Translations under genes and position numbers: made by a program
The notes under the pieces: model-generated
The model's input: only the letters and a program-made list of their open reading frames with translations
Told to the model about the DNA's origin: nothing
The model's database searches: none
Part shown: positions 40,899-52,374 of the stretch, one piece after another
Layout: every line of letters begins with the position of its first letter
Position numbering within the stretch: the first letter of the stretch is position 1
Assembly (NCBI GenBank): GCA_949285425.1
Contig: CASEAJ010000122.1
Location: 1-59,679 of the forward strand
Origin: an uncultured Porphyromonadaceae bacterium
GTDB taxonomy: Bacteria > Bacteroidota > Bacteroidia > Bacteroidales > Paludibacteraceae
DNA: 59,679 bases
Reading direction: 5' to 3'

Positions 40899-42809
40899 TT
40901 ACTGTTGTTCTTTTTGTTCCATATATTTAGAACCATAAACCTGTTCTATGTAGTCGATAAACGCCCGGTTCAGCAGTTTCACTCCGCCCGGCGTGGGATA
41001 ATCGCCGCTGAAATACCAGTCGCCCGAATAATCGGGACAAGCCTCGTGCAAGCCCTGCAAGGGCTGGTAAACAATCTGTACTTGCGCTCTTGTACCGGCC
41101 GGAGTCAACAGTTCGACGATTTTCGCCGAAATTTCCTCATCGGTAAAAGGCGCGTAAATCTCTTTCACGTAGTTCTCCATTTGCTCTTTGGGGAGAGCAG
41201 CCTGGTTTTTGCAACGCTGGTACACGGAAGCAATCACACTTTCCATCTCCCGCTCTTTCAACAGTTCAATGGCCGCCTTGAAGGCAATGAATTCGCTCAT
41301 GCGTGCCATGTCAATACCATAGTAATCGGGATAACGCACCTGGGGCGAAGAACTGACAATGACTATCTTCTTCGGATGGAGGCGGTCGAGTATGCCGATA
41401 ATGCTTTGCTTCAAGGTTGTTCCACGCACAATGCTGTCATCGATAATCACCAGATTATCCTCGTCCGGCACCAGACTTCCATAGGTAATGTCATAAACAT
41501 GTGCCGCCAAATCATTGCGTGTGTTCCCTTCTGCTATGAATGTGCGCAGTTTAATGTCCTTGATGGCCACCTTCTCGCTCCGGATGCGGCGCGACAGAAT
41601 ATGTTCCAGTTCGGCATGAGTGGGATTGTGCCCCAAAGCGGCAATCTGCTGTACCTTCTCCTTGTTCAGATAATCGTCCAGTCCCTGAAGCATGCCATAG
41701 AATGCCACCTCGGCCGTATTGGGAATGAAAGAAAACACCGTATGGTCTACATCATGGCCGACGGCCTGAAGAATGCTCGGAACCAGTTTTTCTCCCAACA
41801 GCTTGCGTTCCTTGTAAATATCCATGTCGCTGCCCCGACTGAAGTAAATACGTTCGAAAGAACAGGAACGTCGCACACGGGGTTTGTTAATCTGTGCTGT
41901 ACGCAGCGAACCGGTCTTGTTTATGAGTACAGCCTCGCCGGGTTGAAGTTCCCTTATACTTGCAGCCGGCACGTTGAACACGGTCTGTATCACAGGACGC
42001 TCACTGGCCAGCACAACGACTTCATCATCCCGATACCAGAAAGCAGGACGTATACCCCAAGGATCGCGCAAGGCAAAACTTTCACCACTGCCCGTCAGCC
42101 CGCACATCACATATCCACCATCCCACTCCTTGCTCGATGTGCGGAGCACATTGGCCAAGTCCATGTGATCTTCTATGTAACGGGTGATATCCATGCCTGT
42201 CAGTCCTTCGGCCTCAGCCAGGTTGAAAAGACGTTCCACCTCACGGTCCAGCCGGTGCCCCACCTGTTCAAGCACAATGTAAGTATCGGCATACTGGCGC
42301 GGATGCTGCCCGATAGCCGTGATGCGGGCAAAAATTTCATCTACATTGGTCAGATTGAAATTGCCGCACAAAGCCAGATTCTTGGCCCTCCAGTTGTTGC
42401 GGCGAAGAAAAGGATGCACGTATGAAAGACCTGACTTGCCGGTAGTGGAATAACGCAAATGGCCCATATAGATTTCACCGGCAAAAGGAAGCACCTTTTC
42501 CGCATAATCCGCATCGGCCAATTGCCCGGCCGTGAGATCTTTAAAATGGTTTTGGACGGTAGAAAATATTTCGGTAATGGCACCCGAACCCAACGCACGC
42601 TCGCGAAACATATATTCCTCACCCGGATTCGCCGCCAGCTTGACACAAGCCAGTCCGGCTCCCTCCTGACCGCGGTTATGCTGTTTCTCCATCAACAGAT
42701 AGAGTTTGTTGAGCCCATACATCCACGTGCCATACTTCTTCTGATAGTAATCAAGCGGCTTGAGAAGGCGTATCATTGCCACACCGCATTCATGTTTAAG
42801 TGGCTCCAT
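40899..42809 (-). CDS. purF: Amidophosphoribosyltransferase-like protein (PurF type)
   Basis: 636 residues, longer than E. coli PurF (505). N-terminal nucleophile class: Cys8 in KHECGVAMIRL, and KQHNRGQEGAGLACVKL, YMGHLRYSTTGKSG and CGNFNLTNVDEIFA of the glutaminase domain. The phosphoribosyltransferase domain contains the PRPP loop NLVIIDDSIVRGTTLKQSI. It would commit PRPP to purine synthesis using glutamine amide. Bacteroidetes often carry such longer purF paralogs before carAB. It starts the operon, transcribed away from gltB. Confidence 0.88.
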   Translation of the reverse strand: MEPLKHECGVAMIRLLKPLDYYQKKYGTWMYGLNKLYLLMEKQHNRGQEGAGLACVKLAANPGEEYMFRERALGSGAITEIFSTVQNHFKDLTAGQLADADYAEKVLPFAGEIYMGHLRYSTTGKSGLSYVHPFLRRNNWRAKNLALCGNFNLTNVDEIFARITAIGQHPRQYADTYIVLEQVGHRLDREVERLFNLAEAEGLTGMDITRYIEDHMDLANVLRTSSKEWDGGYVMCGLTGSGESFALRDPWGIRPAFWYRDDEVVVLASERPVIQTVFNVPAASIRELQPGEAVLINKTGSLRTAQINKPRVRRSCSFERIYFSRGSDMDIYKERKLLGEKLVPSILQAVGHDVDHTVFSFIPNTAEVAFYGMLQGLDDYLNKEKVQQIAALGHNPTHAELEHILSRRIRSEKVAIKDIKLRTFIAEGNTRNDLAAHVYDITYGSLVPDEDNLVIIDDSIVRGTTLKQSIIGILDRLHPKKIVIVSSSPQVRYPDYYGIDMARMSEFIAFKAAIELLKEREMESVIASVYQRCKNQAALPKEQMENYVKEIYAPFTDEEISAKIVELLTPAGTRAQVQIVYQPLQGLHEACPDYSGDWYFSGDYPTPGGVKLLNRAFIDYIEQVYGSKYMEQKEQQ

Positions 42810-43794
42810 ATGTCACTTTTATGTAATTGCCGGTTTGATCAAGAAGAAGGATTGAACGATGCTCGCACCATCAGTCTGCAGGACCAACGAAGCCCACCCA
42901 CATCCACTTCTACAAAACCGCTGCAAATATCGTCATTTTTACTTATATCTGCATCGTTTCAAAACATTGGCCGCACAACTTTTCCTCAACAAGGCATTGC
43001 ATTCCCCGCATATTCTTGAGTTGAGTTCCACAAACTTCCTCTTCATGGGAACCCATACATTGCAAAAGTGCTTTTGCATGCTTTACTCATGAAAAGCAGA
43101 ACCCGTCCATCTGAAAAGTAACAAATTACAGACAAGCCAATGCTCAGACCCCACATTGAAACCATTTGCGACCCGATTACATCGGAAAAAAGAACGTTTT
43201 CCATTCATACATTTCAATACAAAGCACTGTTCCAACAGAATAAAGTTTTCGTTTCACTGCTGTGAGCGAACAAAATGTACGGCAGAAACTTAACGACTTT
43301 ATGCCTCAAAGAACACGACCCCATGCCGAAAAACAGCATGAAACAATCCACAACCACCGAGAAGATTTTTCTGTCAACAGAGCTCCAACTCTCCCTTGCT
43401 ACCATTTTCTACAACAAGCGAAAAACTTTTTGCCAACAGCAGGTACTGAAATTTATTTTGGCACAAAAATACAAATAATTCATTCAAAATGTCATATTTT
43501 CATTTATAATCATTGTCTAAATGACACAAAACAAAAAGATAAAAAAGCAACAATTCAGTTAATTTTATTTTTCAAACAAACAAAGAATAACAAATCGTTC
43601 GGAAAATAAACAAAAACAGAACAAACAAGAAGAGAACAAATAGAATTTTAAACAAATCGAAAGAAAACAATCCACAGCAAATATTTTAACAAAAAACAAA
43701 TCGCTTTATTTAAATCCAAATAGAAAGACAAATCGTACATTTGCATTCAATATGATATCAAAAACTACTGTTTTAAATAAAAAAGACATAAATA
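42810..43794. other. 985-bp divergent region between purF and gltB with several dyads
   Basis: No credible gene: reading frames here are short, AT-rich and unlike Bacteroidetes proteins. Dyads are at 43045-43056 (ATGGG/CCCAT) and 43061-43078 (TGCAAAAG/CTTTTGCA, an 18-bp palindrome with TG centre), and a third hairpin (GCTTTTGCATG with CATGAAAAGC, 43070-43098) competes with the second. A minus-strand -7 box (TATTTTTG, 43464-43471) could give purF a very long leader containing these structures; a weaker one (GATATTTG) is near 42924-42931. 43450-43790 is strikingly A+T rich and precedes the gltB -7 box. Confidence 0.5.
43736..43743 (+). promoter_or_regulatory. Bacteroidetes -7 box for the gltB operon
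   Basis: TACATTTG is an exact -7 consensus, 51 bp before the gltB ATG, within an A+T-rich tract. No TTG -33 at the right distance. Confidence 0.6.
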
Positions 43795-46700
43795 ATGAAA
43801 AATAAAAAACATTTAAACACAAAAACCGATAACCGACAATGCGGATTGTATCAACAGGCTTACGAGCACGATGCATGTGGAGTGGGAATGATAGTCAACC
43901 TAAACGGTAGTAAATCGCATGAGTTGGTAGACTCTGCCCTAAAAATTCTTGAGAACATGAAGCATCGAGGAGCCGAAGGCGCAGACAACAAAACAGGCGA
44001 TGGAGCCGGCATCATGATACAAATACCACACGAGTTTATTTTATTACAAGGCATTCCCGTTCCAGAAAAAGGAAAATATGGAACAGGACTCATATTTTTG
44101 CCCAAGTCCTCCAAAGAACAAAAAAACATTCTAAGCATTGTCATTGAAGAGGTAGAACGGGCCGGGCTTACTTTAATGCATCTACGCAGCGTTCCTGTAA
44201 ATCCTGAAATTTTAGGGGAAAATGCCCGTGACACAGAGCCAGACATCAAACAAATGTTTATTACCGGCAACGAACACATAGAAAATTTAGAACGCACACT
44301 TTATATTATCCGCAAAAAAATTGAGCGACGCATACAACACAAGGACTTCTACATCGTATCATTGTCAAGCCGCACAATCATCTACAAAGGCATGCTTTCG
44401 TCCACACAGCTAAGAGGTTATTTTTGCGACCTGACACAGCCCTATTTCACCAGCGGACTGGCCATTGTACACTCCCGATTCAGTACAAACACATTCCCCA
44501 CATGGAGTCTGGCACAACCGTTCCGCCTGTTAGCCCATAACGGAGAAATCAACACAATACGTGGCAACCGAGGCTGGATGGAAGCAAGAGAGAGCGTGCT
44601 GTCTACCCCCATTTTGGGCAACGTGAAGGACATCCGCCCCATCATCCAACCCAACATGAGCGACTCCGCTTCACTTGACAATGTCTTGGAGTTCTTTTGC
44701 ATGTCAGGACTAAGTCTTCCCCATGCCATGGCAATGCTTGTACCCGAATCATTCAACGACAAAAACCCAATCAGTGAAGATTTGAAGGCATTCTATGAAT
44801 ATCACTCCATTTTAATGGAGCCATGGGATGGCCCGGCAGCCCTTCTTTTCAGCGATGGCCGATATGCCGGCGGAATGCTTGACCGGAATGGACTGCGTCC
44901 GGCACGATACCTCATCACACACGATGGAACGATGGTCGTAGCCAGCGAAGCCGGAGTTATTGATTTCAATGCAGAGAGCATCAAAGAAAAAGGTCGCTTG
45001 CAACCCGGGAAAATATTTATGGTCGACACCGAAAAAGGACACATTTATTATGACAACGAATTGAAGGGACCGTTGGCCTCGGCCAAACCTTACCGTCAAT
45101 GGCTGTCGGCCAATCGCATCGAACTGGACGCATTGAAAAGCGGACGAAAAATCGACAACGGCATTGGAGAATACGATCTGCATTTGCGAGCTTTCGGTTT
45201 CACCCGCGAAGACATCGAACGCATTATCATACCCATGTGCAACAATGGAGCCGAGCCCACCGGCTCAATGGGCAACGACACACCACTGGCTGTATTGAGC
45301 GACAAACCCCAACTGTTGTTCAACTACTTCAAGCAGCAGTTCGCACAAGTCACCAACCCACCCATCGACCCTATTCGCGAGGAACTGGTGATGTCACTCG
45401 CCGAATATATAGGAGCCGTCGGCATGAACATACTGACACCGGACGAATCACACTGCAAAATGGTGAGACTCCCCCACCCGATACTCACCAACGGTCAGTT
45501 GGATATTCTCTGCAACATACGATACAAAGGATTCAACACCGTAAAATTACCCATGCTTTTCGACTGCTCCCGTGGGAAAGCCGGCCTTCAGGAGGCCCTG
45601 AAAGAACTTTGTGAGGCTGCAGAACAAGCTGTCAAAAACGGCAGCAACTATATCATACTCTCCGATAGAGAACTTGATTCGCAACGAGCGGCCATTCCGT
45701 CCTTATTGGCTATCAGTGCGGTCCACCATCATCTCATCAGCGTACAAAAACGCGTTCAAACGGCACTGATAGTCGAGAGCGGTGAGATACGCGAGGTCAT
45801 GCACGCGGCCCTGCTCCTGGGTTATGGAGCAAGTGCCATCTGCCCGTACATGAGCTATGCTATCATAGACAGTCTGGTAAAGGAACATGAAATACAAATG
45901 AATTATGATACGGCCGAGAAAAACTACATCAAAGCCATCTGCAAAGGGCTCTACAAAATCATGAGCAAAATGGGTATCAGCACCATCCGCTCTTACCGGG
46001 GCGCAAAAATTTTCGAACCCATAGGCATAGGAGAAGAATTGCTCAGAACTTATTTCGGAACGTCTATTTCCACCATAGGGGGTATCCGTCTGGAAGAGAT
46101 AGCCAAAGACTACATTACATTCCACGACAACGGTTTCAACTTCACGTCAGCTGAGCCTATTCTGCCACATACAGGACAAATGTCTTACCGGAAAGACGGA
46201 GAACTACATTCTTGGAATCCAGACACCATCAGCCTGCTGCAACTGGCCACCCGTACCGGCAGCTACAAGAAGTTCAAGGAGTTCACCCAAAAGGCCAACC
46301 GGAAAGAAAGCCCAATCTTCCTGCGCGACTTTTTCGAGTTCCGGCGCAACCCTATCGATATCCGACAGGTGGAACCCGTAGAAAGCATAGTAAAACATTT
46401 TGTAACCGGGGCCATCTCGTTCGGAGCCATCAGCAAGGAGGCACACGAGGCATTGGCTTTGGCCATGAACCAACTCGGAACACGAAGCAACACAGGAGAA
46501 GGAGGAGAGGCCAGCGAACGATTTCATGCATCGGCGGATGGTATCAGTCTGTCCAGCAAGACCAAGCAGGTAGCCTCAGGACGTTTCGGTGTGACGGCCG
46601 AATATCTGGTTCATGCAGAAGAAATACAAATAAAAGTGGCCCAAGGAGCAAAACCGGGCGAAGGCGGACAACTGCCAGGATACAAGGTCGACGAAATCAT

Positions 46701-48297
46701 TGCACGCACACGCCACTCCATTCCCGGCATTTCACTCATTTCGCCCCCTCCACATCATGACATTTACTCCATCGAAGATCTGGCACAACTCATCTTTGAT
46801 TTGAAAAACGTAAACCCGCAGGCTGCCATTAGCGTCAAGTTAGTTGCCGAAAGCGGTGTCGGAACCATTGCCGCAGGTGTAGCCAAGGCCAAAGCCGACC
46901 TCATCGTCATATCGGGTGCCGAAGGAGGAACCGGAGCCTCTCCAATTTCATCCATCCGCCATGCCGGCATCCCACCCGAAATAGGACTAAGCGAGACACA
47001 ACAGACCCTCGTGCTCAACAACCTGCGCGGACAAGTCCGCATTCAAACCGACGGGCAACTGAAAACGGGCCGGGATATCATCTCTATGGCCCTACTTGGA
47101 GCCGAAGAGTTTGCATTCGGCACCGCAGCCCTCATCGTCTTGGGTTGCGTCATGATGCGCAAATGCCACTCCAACACCTGCCCAGTAGGGGTAGCCACAC
47201 AAGACCCCAAACTGCGCGAACATTTCCGGGGACATTATAAGTATGTAGTCAACTACTTCCGCTTCCTGGCCGAAGAAGTGAGAGAATACCTGGCCGAAAT
47301 GGGATTTACCCGCATAGAAGATATCGTAGGACGCACGGATCTCATCGAGCTGCGTCCGGCAAAAGGGACGAAAGCCGAATTGCTCGACTTCAGCCGTCTG
47401 CTCAAGCACTTTGACAGCCAAACCGTCCTACACCACCACGCAGACCAGCAACACGATGTGACACGCGTAAAAGACGTTGACATCATAGAAGCTGCTGCTC
47501 CTGCTCTGGAACACGGACGTGAGGTTTCTTTAGAATACGCCATAAACAATACCGACCGTTCAGTAGGCACCATGCTTTCCGGAGCTGTTGCTGCAAAATA
47601 CGGGAATCCCGGATTACCTCAAAACACCATTTGTGTGAAATTCAAAGGCTCGGCCGGACAAAGTTTCGGCGCTTTTCTGGCACACGGCATCAGTTTCAAA
47701 CTGGAAGGTGAAGCCAACGACTATCTGGGCAAAGGACTGAGCGGAGGACATATAGCCGTATTACCTCCCGTGCGCAGCAATTTCGCCGCCGAGAAAAACA
47801 CCATTGCAGGCAACACCCTACTCTACGGAGCAACCAGCGGCGAGGTATACATCAATGGACGGGTCGGTGAGCGGTTTGCCGTACGGAATTCAGGAGCCAT
47901 TGCCGTTGTCGAGGGAGCAGGAGACCACTGCTGCGAATACATGACCGGCGGACGGGTCGTGGTATTGGGCGAGACAGGACGCAACTTTGCCGCCGGCATG
48001 AGCGGAGGTGTAGCCTACGTATGGGACCAAAAAGGGACTTTTGATTCGGCATGCAACATGGACATGGTGGAACTGTCACTGCTTGAAGACGCCACCGCAC
48101 GCAAGGAGTTGCACGAACTTGTCCGGCAACATTATCTCTACACCGGTTCTGCACTGGCCCGCACCATGCTCGACAACTGGACCCGCTATGTAGAAGAATT
48201 CATTCAAGTAACTCCTATCGAGTACAAGAAAGTGTTGGCCGAGGAACAAATGCGCAAATTACAACAAAAAATTGAAGAAGTACAAAGAGATTATTAA
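43795..48297 (+). CDS. gltB: Glutamate synthase large subunit
   Basis: 1500 residues. The N-terminal glutaminase begins after a short propeptide ([14 protein letters not shown], where Cys becomes the new N-terminus). The central and FMN domain ([55 protein letters not shown]) is followed by the 3Fe-4S site [20 protein letters not shown], and then the GXGXG beta-helix domain ([32 protein letters not shown]). It converts glutamine and 2-oxoglutarate to two glutamates with GltD. First gene of gltB-gltD-asnB. Confidence 0.97.
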   Translation: MKNKKHLNTKTDNRQCGLYQQAYEHDACGVGMIVNLNGSKSHELVDSALKILENMKHRGAEGADNKTGDGAGIMIQIPHEFILLQGIPVPEKGKYGTGLIFLPKSSKEQKNILSIVIEEVERAGLTLMHLRSVPVNPEILGENARDTEPDIKQMFITGNEHIENLERTLYIIRKKIERRIQHKDFYIVSLSSRTIIYKGMLSSTQLRGYFCDLTQPYFTSGLAIVHSRFSTNTFPTWSLAQPFRLLAHNGEINTIRGNRGWMEARESVLSTPILGNVKDIRPIIQPNMSDSASLDNVLEFFCMSGLSLPHAMAMLVPESFNDKNPISEDLKAFYEYHSILMEPWDGPAALLFSDGRYAGGMLDRNGLRPARYLITHDGTMVVASEAGVIDFNAESIKEKGRLQPGKIFMVDTEKGHIYYDNELKGPLASAKPYRQWLSANRIELDALKSGRKIDNGIGEYDLHLRAFGFTREDIERIIIPMCNNGAEPTGSMGNDTPLAVLSDKPQLLFNYFKQQFAQVTNPPIDPIREELVMSLAEYIGAVGMNILTPDESHCKMVRLPHPILTNGQLDILCNIRYKGFNTVKLPMLFDCSRGKAGLQEALKELCEAAEQAVKNGSNYIILSDRELDSQRAAIPSLLAISAVHHHLISVQKRVQTALIVESGEIREVMHAALLLGYGASAICPYMSYAIIDSLVKEHEIQMNYDTAEKNYIKAICKGLYKIMSKMGISTIRSYRGAKIFEPIGIGEELLRTYFGTSISTIGGIRLEEIAKDYITFHDNGFNFTSAEPILPHTGQMSYRKDGELHSWNPDTISLLQLATRTGSYKKFKEFTQKANRKESPIFLRDFFEFRRNPIDIRQVEPVESIVKHFVTGAISFGAISKEAHEALALAMNQLGTRSNTGEGGEASERFHASADGISLSSKTKQVASGRFGVTAEYLVHAEEIQIKVAQGAKPGEGGQLPGYKVDEIIARTRHSIPGISLISPPPHHDIYSIEDLAQLIFDLKNVNPQAAISVKLVAESGVGTIAAGVAKAKADLIVISGAEGGTGASPISSIRHAGIPPEIGLSETQQTLVLNNLRGQVRIQTDGQLKTGRDIISMALLGAEEFAFGTAALIVLGCVMMRKCHSNTCPVGVATQDPKLREHFRGHYKYVVNYFRFLAEEVREYLAEMGFTRIEDIVGRTDLIELRPAKGTKAELLDFSRLLKHFDSQTVLHHHADQQHDVTRVKDVDIIEAAAPALEHGREVSLEYAINNTDRSVGTMLSGAVAAKYGNPGLPQNTICVKFKGSAGQSFGAFLAHGISFKLEGEANDYLGKGLSGGHIAVLPPVRSNFAAEKNTIAGNTLLYGATSGEVYINGRVGERFAVRNSGAIAVVEGAGDHCCEYMTGGRVVVLGETGRNFAAGMSGGVAYVWDQKGTFDSACNMDMVELSLLEDATARKELHELVRQHYLYTGSALARTMLDNWTRYVEEFIQVTPIEYKKVLAEEQMRKLQQKIEEVQRDY

Positions 48298-48378
48298 AAC
48301 GAAGAACAACCAGATACAGCGATAAGGAAACACCTCAAGCATTTGTCAGTTTCTGATTGTTTACTATACATTTAACAC

Positions 48379-49734
48379 ATGGGAGATTTAAAAGCATTTC
48401 TAAGCATCCCGAGACAAGAAGCGGGATACAGACCTATACATGAAAGAATCAACGATTATAGCGAAGTTGAACAAACGCTGAACAGCGGCGAACGCAAGCT
48501 TCAGGCCAGCCGATGCATGGACTGCGGCGTACCGTTTTGCCATTGGGCCTGTCCGTTAGGCAACCGTCCACCCGAATTTCAAGACGCACTCTGGAAAGGA
48601 GAGTGGCGCAAGGCCTATGACATTCTGAGCCTCACGAACGACTTTCCCGAATTCACCGGGCGCATCTGTCCGGCTTTGTGCGAAAAAGCGTGCGTACTGA
48701 AACTGACGTTCGACTCACCCGTCACCATCCGAGAAAACGAAGCCGCCATCATCGAAGCCGCCTTTCGGGAAGGCTATATAACTCCCAAGAAATATGAACG
48801 CAACGGAAAGCGCGTTGCAGTCATAGGTTCTGGCCCTGCCGGATTGGCTGCGGCCAATCAACTGAACCGCCGGGGATACGATGTGACCATCTTCGAACGA
48901 GAAGAACAGGCCGGAGGGTTGCTGCGATACGGCATACCCAATTTCAAATTGGGCAAGAACATCATCGATCGCCGTCTGCACATCATGCAAGAAGAAGGCA
49001 TCCACTTCGTGCTGAACTCGGAAATAGAGTTGGAACACCTGCCCGACGGTTTCGATGCCTATGCCATATGCACCGGCACACCACAAGCACGTGACCTGTC
49101 CATCCCCGGCCGCATACTCAAAGGCATTCATTTCGCCATGGAAATGTTGTCACAACAGAACCGTGTTCTGGCTGGACATTCTTTCAAAGAAGAAGAACGT
49201 ATCACCGCCAAAGGGAAAAACGTGCTGGTTATTGGAGGAGGCGACACGGGCAGCGACTGTATAGGTACAGCCCACCGTCAGGGAGCCGCAAGCATAACCC
49301 AAATAGAAATCATGCCAAAACCACCCGTAGGCTGCAACCCCGCTACCCCCTGGCCGCAATGGCCTTTGGTACTCAAAACCAGTTCCAGCCACGAAGAAGG
49401 CTGCATCCGCCGATGGAGCCTGAACTCGAACAGGTTCATCGGAGAAAAAGGCCGGGTTACCGGGGTCGAAGTGGAAGAGGTGGAATGGCTGCCGGCAAAC
49501 GAAAACGAACGCCCTATCATGAAGCCGACCGGCCGGAAAGAAGTGATCAAGGCCGATCTTGTTCTGCTAGCCATGGGATTCCTGCGTCCCCAATTGCCAC
49601 AACTGCCATCCAATGCCGTTGTGGCGGGCGATGCCGCCACAGGTCCGAGCCTTGTCGTAAAATGCATCGCCGCCGGACGACAGGCAGCCGAAAGTATAGA
49701 AAAAATGCTTGCCAAACAATCCGTCAGACCCTAA
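48379..49734 (+). CDS. gltD: Glutamate synthase small subunit (NAD(P)H)
   Basis: 451 residues. CMDCGVPFCHWACPLGNRPPEFQ and CPALCEKACVL carry the two N-terminal 4Fe-4S clusters; VAVIGSGPAGLAAANQLNRRGYDVTIFE is the FAD site and VLVIGGGDTGSDCIGTAHRQGA the NADPH site. It supplies electrons to GltB. Gap to gltB is 81 bp; asnB follows 19 bp later. Confidence 0.97.
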   Translation: MGDLKAFLSIPRQEAGYRPIHERINDYSEVEQTLNSGERKLQASRCMDCGVPFCHWACPLGNRPPEFQDALWKGEWRKAYDILSLTNDFPEFTGRICPALCEKACVLKLTFDSPVTIRENEAAIIEAAFREGYITPKKYERNGKRVAVIGSGPAGLAAANQLNRRGYDVTIFEREEQAGGLLRYGIPNFKLGKNIIDRRLHIMQEEGIHFVLNSEIELEHLPDGFDAYAICTGTPQARDLSIPGRILKGIHFAMEMLSQQNRVLAGHSFKEEERITAKGKNVLVIGGGDTGSDCIGTAHRQGAASITQIEIMPKPPVGCNPATPWPQWPLVLKTSSSHEEGCIRRWSLNSNRFIGEKGRVTGVEVEEVEWLPANENERPIMKPTGRKEVIKADLVLLAMGFLRPQLPQLPSNAVVAGDAATGPSLVVKCIAAGRQAAESIEKMLAKQSVRP

Positions 49735-49753
49735 CCCTAAAAAACAGAACATT

Positions 49754-51469
49754 ATGTGTGGAATAGCCTGCATTTTCAACATCAAGCTGCAAACGCCCGA
49801 ATGGAGACAAAAAGCACTCACCATGGCCAAACGTCTCCGTCATCGAGGTCCCGACTGGAGTGGCATTTATTGTGGCGCATCTGCTATCCTGGCCCACGAA
49901 CGTCTCTCCATCGTCGACCCACAAAGCGGCGGACAGCCCCTTTTTTCTCCGGACAGACAACAGATACTGGCCGTCAACGGCGAAATATACAACCATCGGG
50001 ACATCCGGAAAGAATTTGATGGATTATATAACTTTCAGACCGGCAGCGATTGTGAGGTCATTCTTCCCCTGTACCGCCGTTACGGCATCGACTTCATCGA
50101 ACGCTTAAGCGGAATCTTCGCCTTTGCGCTATACGATGAGGAACGCAACGAATTTCTCATTGCACGCGATGCCATCGGTGTCATTCCTCTCTACATCGGA
50201 CACGATGCCGATGGAACCGTCTATTGCGCCAGCGAACTCAAGGCTCTTGAAGGTCTGTGCGATGAATACGAGCCCTTCTTGCCCGGACACTACTACTGGA
50301 GCCGGGAAGGCAAGATGCAGACTTGGTACAAGCGGGAATGGACGACATACGACGCCGTAAAAGACCGTTATGCCGAGTTTACACCCCATGAAGCTCGTCA
50401 AGCACAAACAATCGCCATCCGAACCGCCCTCGAAGCAGCCGTGCGCAGACAACTCATGAGCGACGTACCCTATGGCGTGTTACTTTCCGGAGGCCTGGAC
50501 TCCTCCATCATTTCGGCGATAGCCAAACTCCACGCAGGAAAACGCATTGAAACAGACGAACAACAAACTGCATGGTGGCCACAACTGCACTCCTTCGCCG
50601 TAGGCCTGAAAGGAGCTCCTGATTTGGAGAAAGCCCGACTGGTGGCCGAGCATATCGGCACCGTGCACCACGAAATAAACTATACTATTCAAGAAGGGCT
50701 CGATGCCATACGCGATGTCATTTACTACATCGAAACTTACGATGTAACCACCGTACGCGCATCTACCCCTATGTACCTGCTGGCCCGTGTCATCAAGTCC
50801 ATGGGCATCAAAATGGTACTTAGCGGCGAAGGTGCCGACGAGATATTCGGCGGATACCTTTATTTTCACAAAGCACCTGACGCCCGTGCCTTTCACGAAG
50901 AAACCGTGCGCAAGTTGTTCAAGCTGTACCTGTACGACTGCCTGCGAGCCAACAAAAGTCTGTCGGCCTGGGGAGTCGAAGGACGTGTGCCTTTTCTTGA
51001 CAAGGAATTCCTGGATGTAGCCATGCGCCTGAACCCGACCGTCAAGACCTGCCCCGGCAAGGAGATTGAGAAACGCATCGTTCGGGAAGCCTTTGCCGAC
51101 CTGTTGCCCAATGCGGTTGCCTGGCGTCAGAAAGAACAGTTTTCCGATGGCGTAGGCTACTCATGGATTGACACATTGAAGGAGGTGACCGCTGCGGCTG
51201 TCAGCGATGACCAAATGGCTCATGCAGCAGAACGCTTTCCTATCAACCCGCCGCAAAACAAGGAAGAGTATTACTACCGCAGCATTTTTGAAGAACATTT
51301 CCCCAGCAGTTCCGCAGCCCGCAGCGTGCCCAGCATTCCCAGTGTGGCCTGCTCTACGGCCGAGGCTCTGGCGTGGGATGCCGCCTTCAAGAACATGAAC
51401 GAACCCAGCGGACGTGCCGTATCGGGGATACACGAAACAGCCTATTCTTCCTCACAAACCCCATCCTAA
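49754..51469 (+). CDS. asnB: Asparagine synthase B (glutamine-hydrolysing)
   Basis: 571 residues from ATG 49754, because MCGIACIF puts the catalytic Cys2 at the mature N-terminus; the longer reading is rejected. RLRHRGPDWSG, RLSIVDPQSGGQPLFS and VNGEIYNH form the glutaminase, LLSGGLDSSIISAIA the ATP pyrophosphatase loop. It makes Asn from Asp and glutamine. Its position behind gltBD ties it to the same nitrogen supply. A strong terminator follows (51474-51524). Confidence 0.96.
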   Translation: MCGIACIFNIKLQTPEWRQKALTMAKRLRHRGPDWSGIYCGASAILAHERLSIVDPQSGGQPLFSPDRQQILAVNGEIYNHRDIRKEFDGLYNFQTGSDCEVILPLYRRYGIDFIERLSGIFAFALYDEERNEFLIARDAIGVIPLYIGHDADGTVYCASELKALEGLCDEYEPFLPGHYYWSREGKMQTWYKREWTTYDAVKDRYAEFTPHEARQAQTIAIRTALEAAVRRQLMSDVPYGVLLSGGLDSSIISAIAKLHAGKRIETDEQQTAWWPQLHSFAVGLKGAPDLEKARLVAEHIGTVHHEINYTIQEGLDAIRDVIYYIETYDVTTVRASTPMYLLARVIKSMGIKMVLSGEGADEIFGGYLYFHKAPDARAFHEETVRKLFKLYLYDCLRANKSLSAWGVEGRVPFLDKEFLDVAMRLNPTVKTCPGKEIEKRIVREAFADLLPNAVAWRQKEQFSDGVGYSWIDTLKEVTAAAVSDDQMAHAAERFPINPPQNKEEYYYRSIFEEHFPSSSAARSVPSIPSVACSTAEALAWDAAFKNMNEPSGRAVSGIHETAYSSSQTPS

Positions 51470-51473
51470 ATGC

Positions 51474-51524
51474 ATGAGGGAGGATGTTGACAGCCCGTCA
51501 TCCTCCCTCATCCTTCTTTTTTTT
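51474..51524 (+). terminator. Rho-independent terminator after asnB
   Basis: ATGAGGGAGGATG (51474-51486) pairs exactly with CATCCTCCCTCAT (51499-51511) across a 12-base loop, followed by an 8-T run. Confidence 0.93.
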
Positions 51525-51781
51525 CATCCCGTTTCCTTCTATCGCAGGAATATCTCCAACCTGCCTTTACTGTCCATTGGGATGCTTATCCCCGGTTATG
51601 CAACCCCTCCTTGCGGAAATGGCAACAACCGCACGCTCAAAAAAAAACGTTTGTCCCGTCTTCATGCCGCTTTATCTGCCAGTGGATTCGTACAGACATG
51701 CCGGTGTGTTTCCCCTTTTTACAGGAATATACGCAAGTTCGGGATAAAGGTTTTGTGCCGCCAGCAGCACGATGTTTTCTT

Positions 51782-51905
51782 TTTATGCCTTCAAAGTTAT
51801 CTTTTCACCTATGTGAAAAGAACGTCCCACATATGTGGGACACGTGTTTCATATACGTGGGACACGTGTCCCACGGCCGTGGGACGATAACTTTGAAAGC
51901 ATAAA
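51782..51905. repeat. Tandem-dyad element B1 (22-bp units with terminal inverted repeats)
   Basis: The ends 51782-51801 (TTTATGCCTTCAAAGTTATC) and 51886-51905 are a 20-bp inverted repeat with one mismatch. Units start at 51802, 51825, 51847 and 51869; the first is 23 bp, the others 22 bp. Units 2 and 4 are perfect 16-bp palindromes (TCCCACATATGTGGGA and TCCCACGGCCGTGGGA). GTGGGACACGTGTCCCAC (51857-51874) is a perfect 18-bp palindrome crossing the border of units 3 and 4, so each arm can pair within or between units. It lies between the asnB terminator and the dapF promoter. Apart from it, 51525-52374 holds nothing recognisable except AT-rich DNA before dapF. Confidence 0.92.
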
Positions 51906-52318
51906 CACACAACATCATGAAGATGGGCCGATGACATTTCACTATTCCCTGAACTTGTTTCCTGCCAGATATCAGACTTCAAGTGAATTTTCTCAGCCAG
52001 CATTCACATGAATGCATCACCATACTGCCGGTATTTATCGTTATACGGCCCATATCCAACGAAATGTTTTTATTCTTATACCATACTCATGTAGGAATAT
52101 TCCCACATGGAATGGCATTGTTATACACACGGATGAAAAAAAGAGGTGCTTAAACCCCAAACGGATTTCAATATATATATATATTCAATCTATCATTTTC
52201 TTAACGATATTTATTTTAAATTAAAACTTTGAACGGCAAATATATTACAAATAGAATAATTTTATTTTTATTTATAGAAAAAAGGAAGCCAACAGATAGA
52301 TATACAATCAAATTGCCA

Positions 52319-52326
52319 TATATTTG
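52319..52326 (+). promoter_or_regulatory. Bacteroidetes -7 box for the dapF-dapL-glnN operon
   Basis: TATATTTG is an exact consensus, 48 bp before the dapF ATG and within an A+T-rich region. No TTG at -33 was found. Confidence 0.6.
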
Positions 52327-52374
52327 CATTGTAAAAAACCAAAAAGAAATAATTATACCAATAAACAAAACAAA

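Noticed and set aside
39870..42425. 851-residue plus-strand reading frame
   Set aside because: It lies opposite carA and purF and has His/Arg-rich composition typical of the antisense of a real gene.
51414..51904. Frames between asnB and dapF
   Set aside because: They cross the asnB terminator and element B1 and have low-complexity, non-family sequence.
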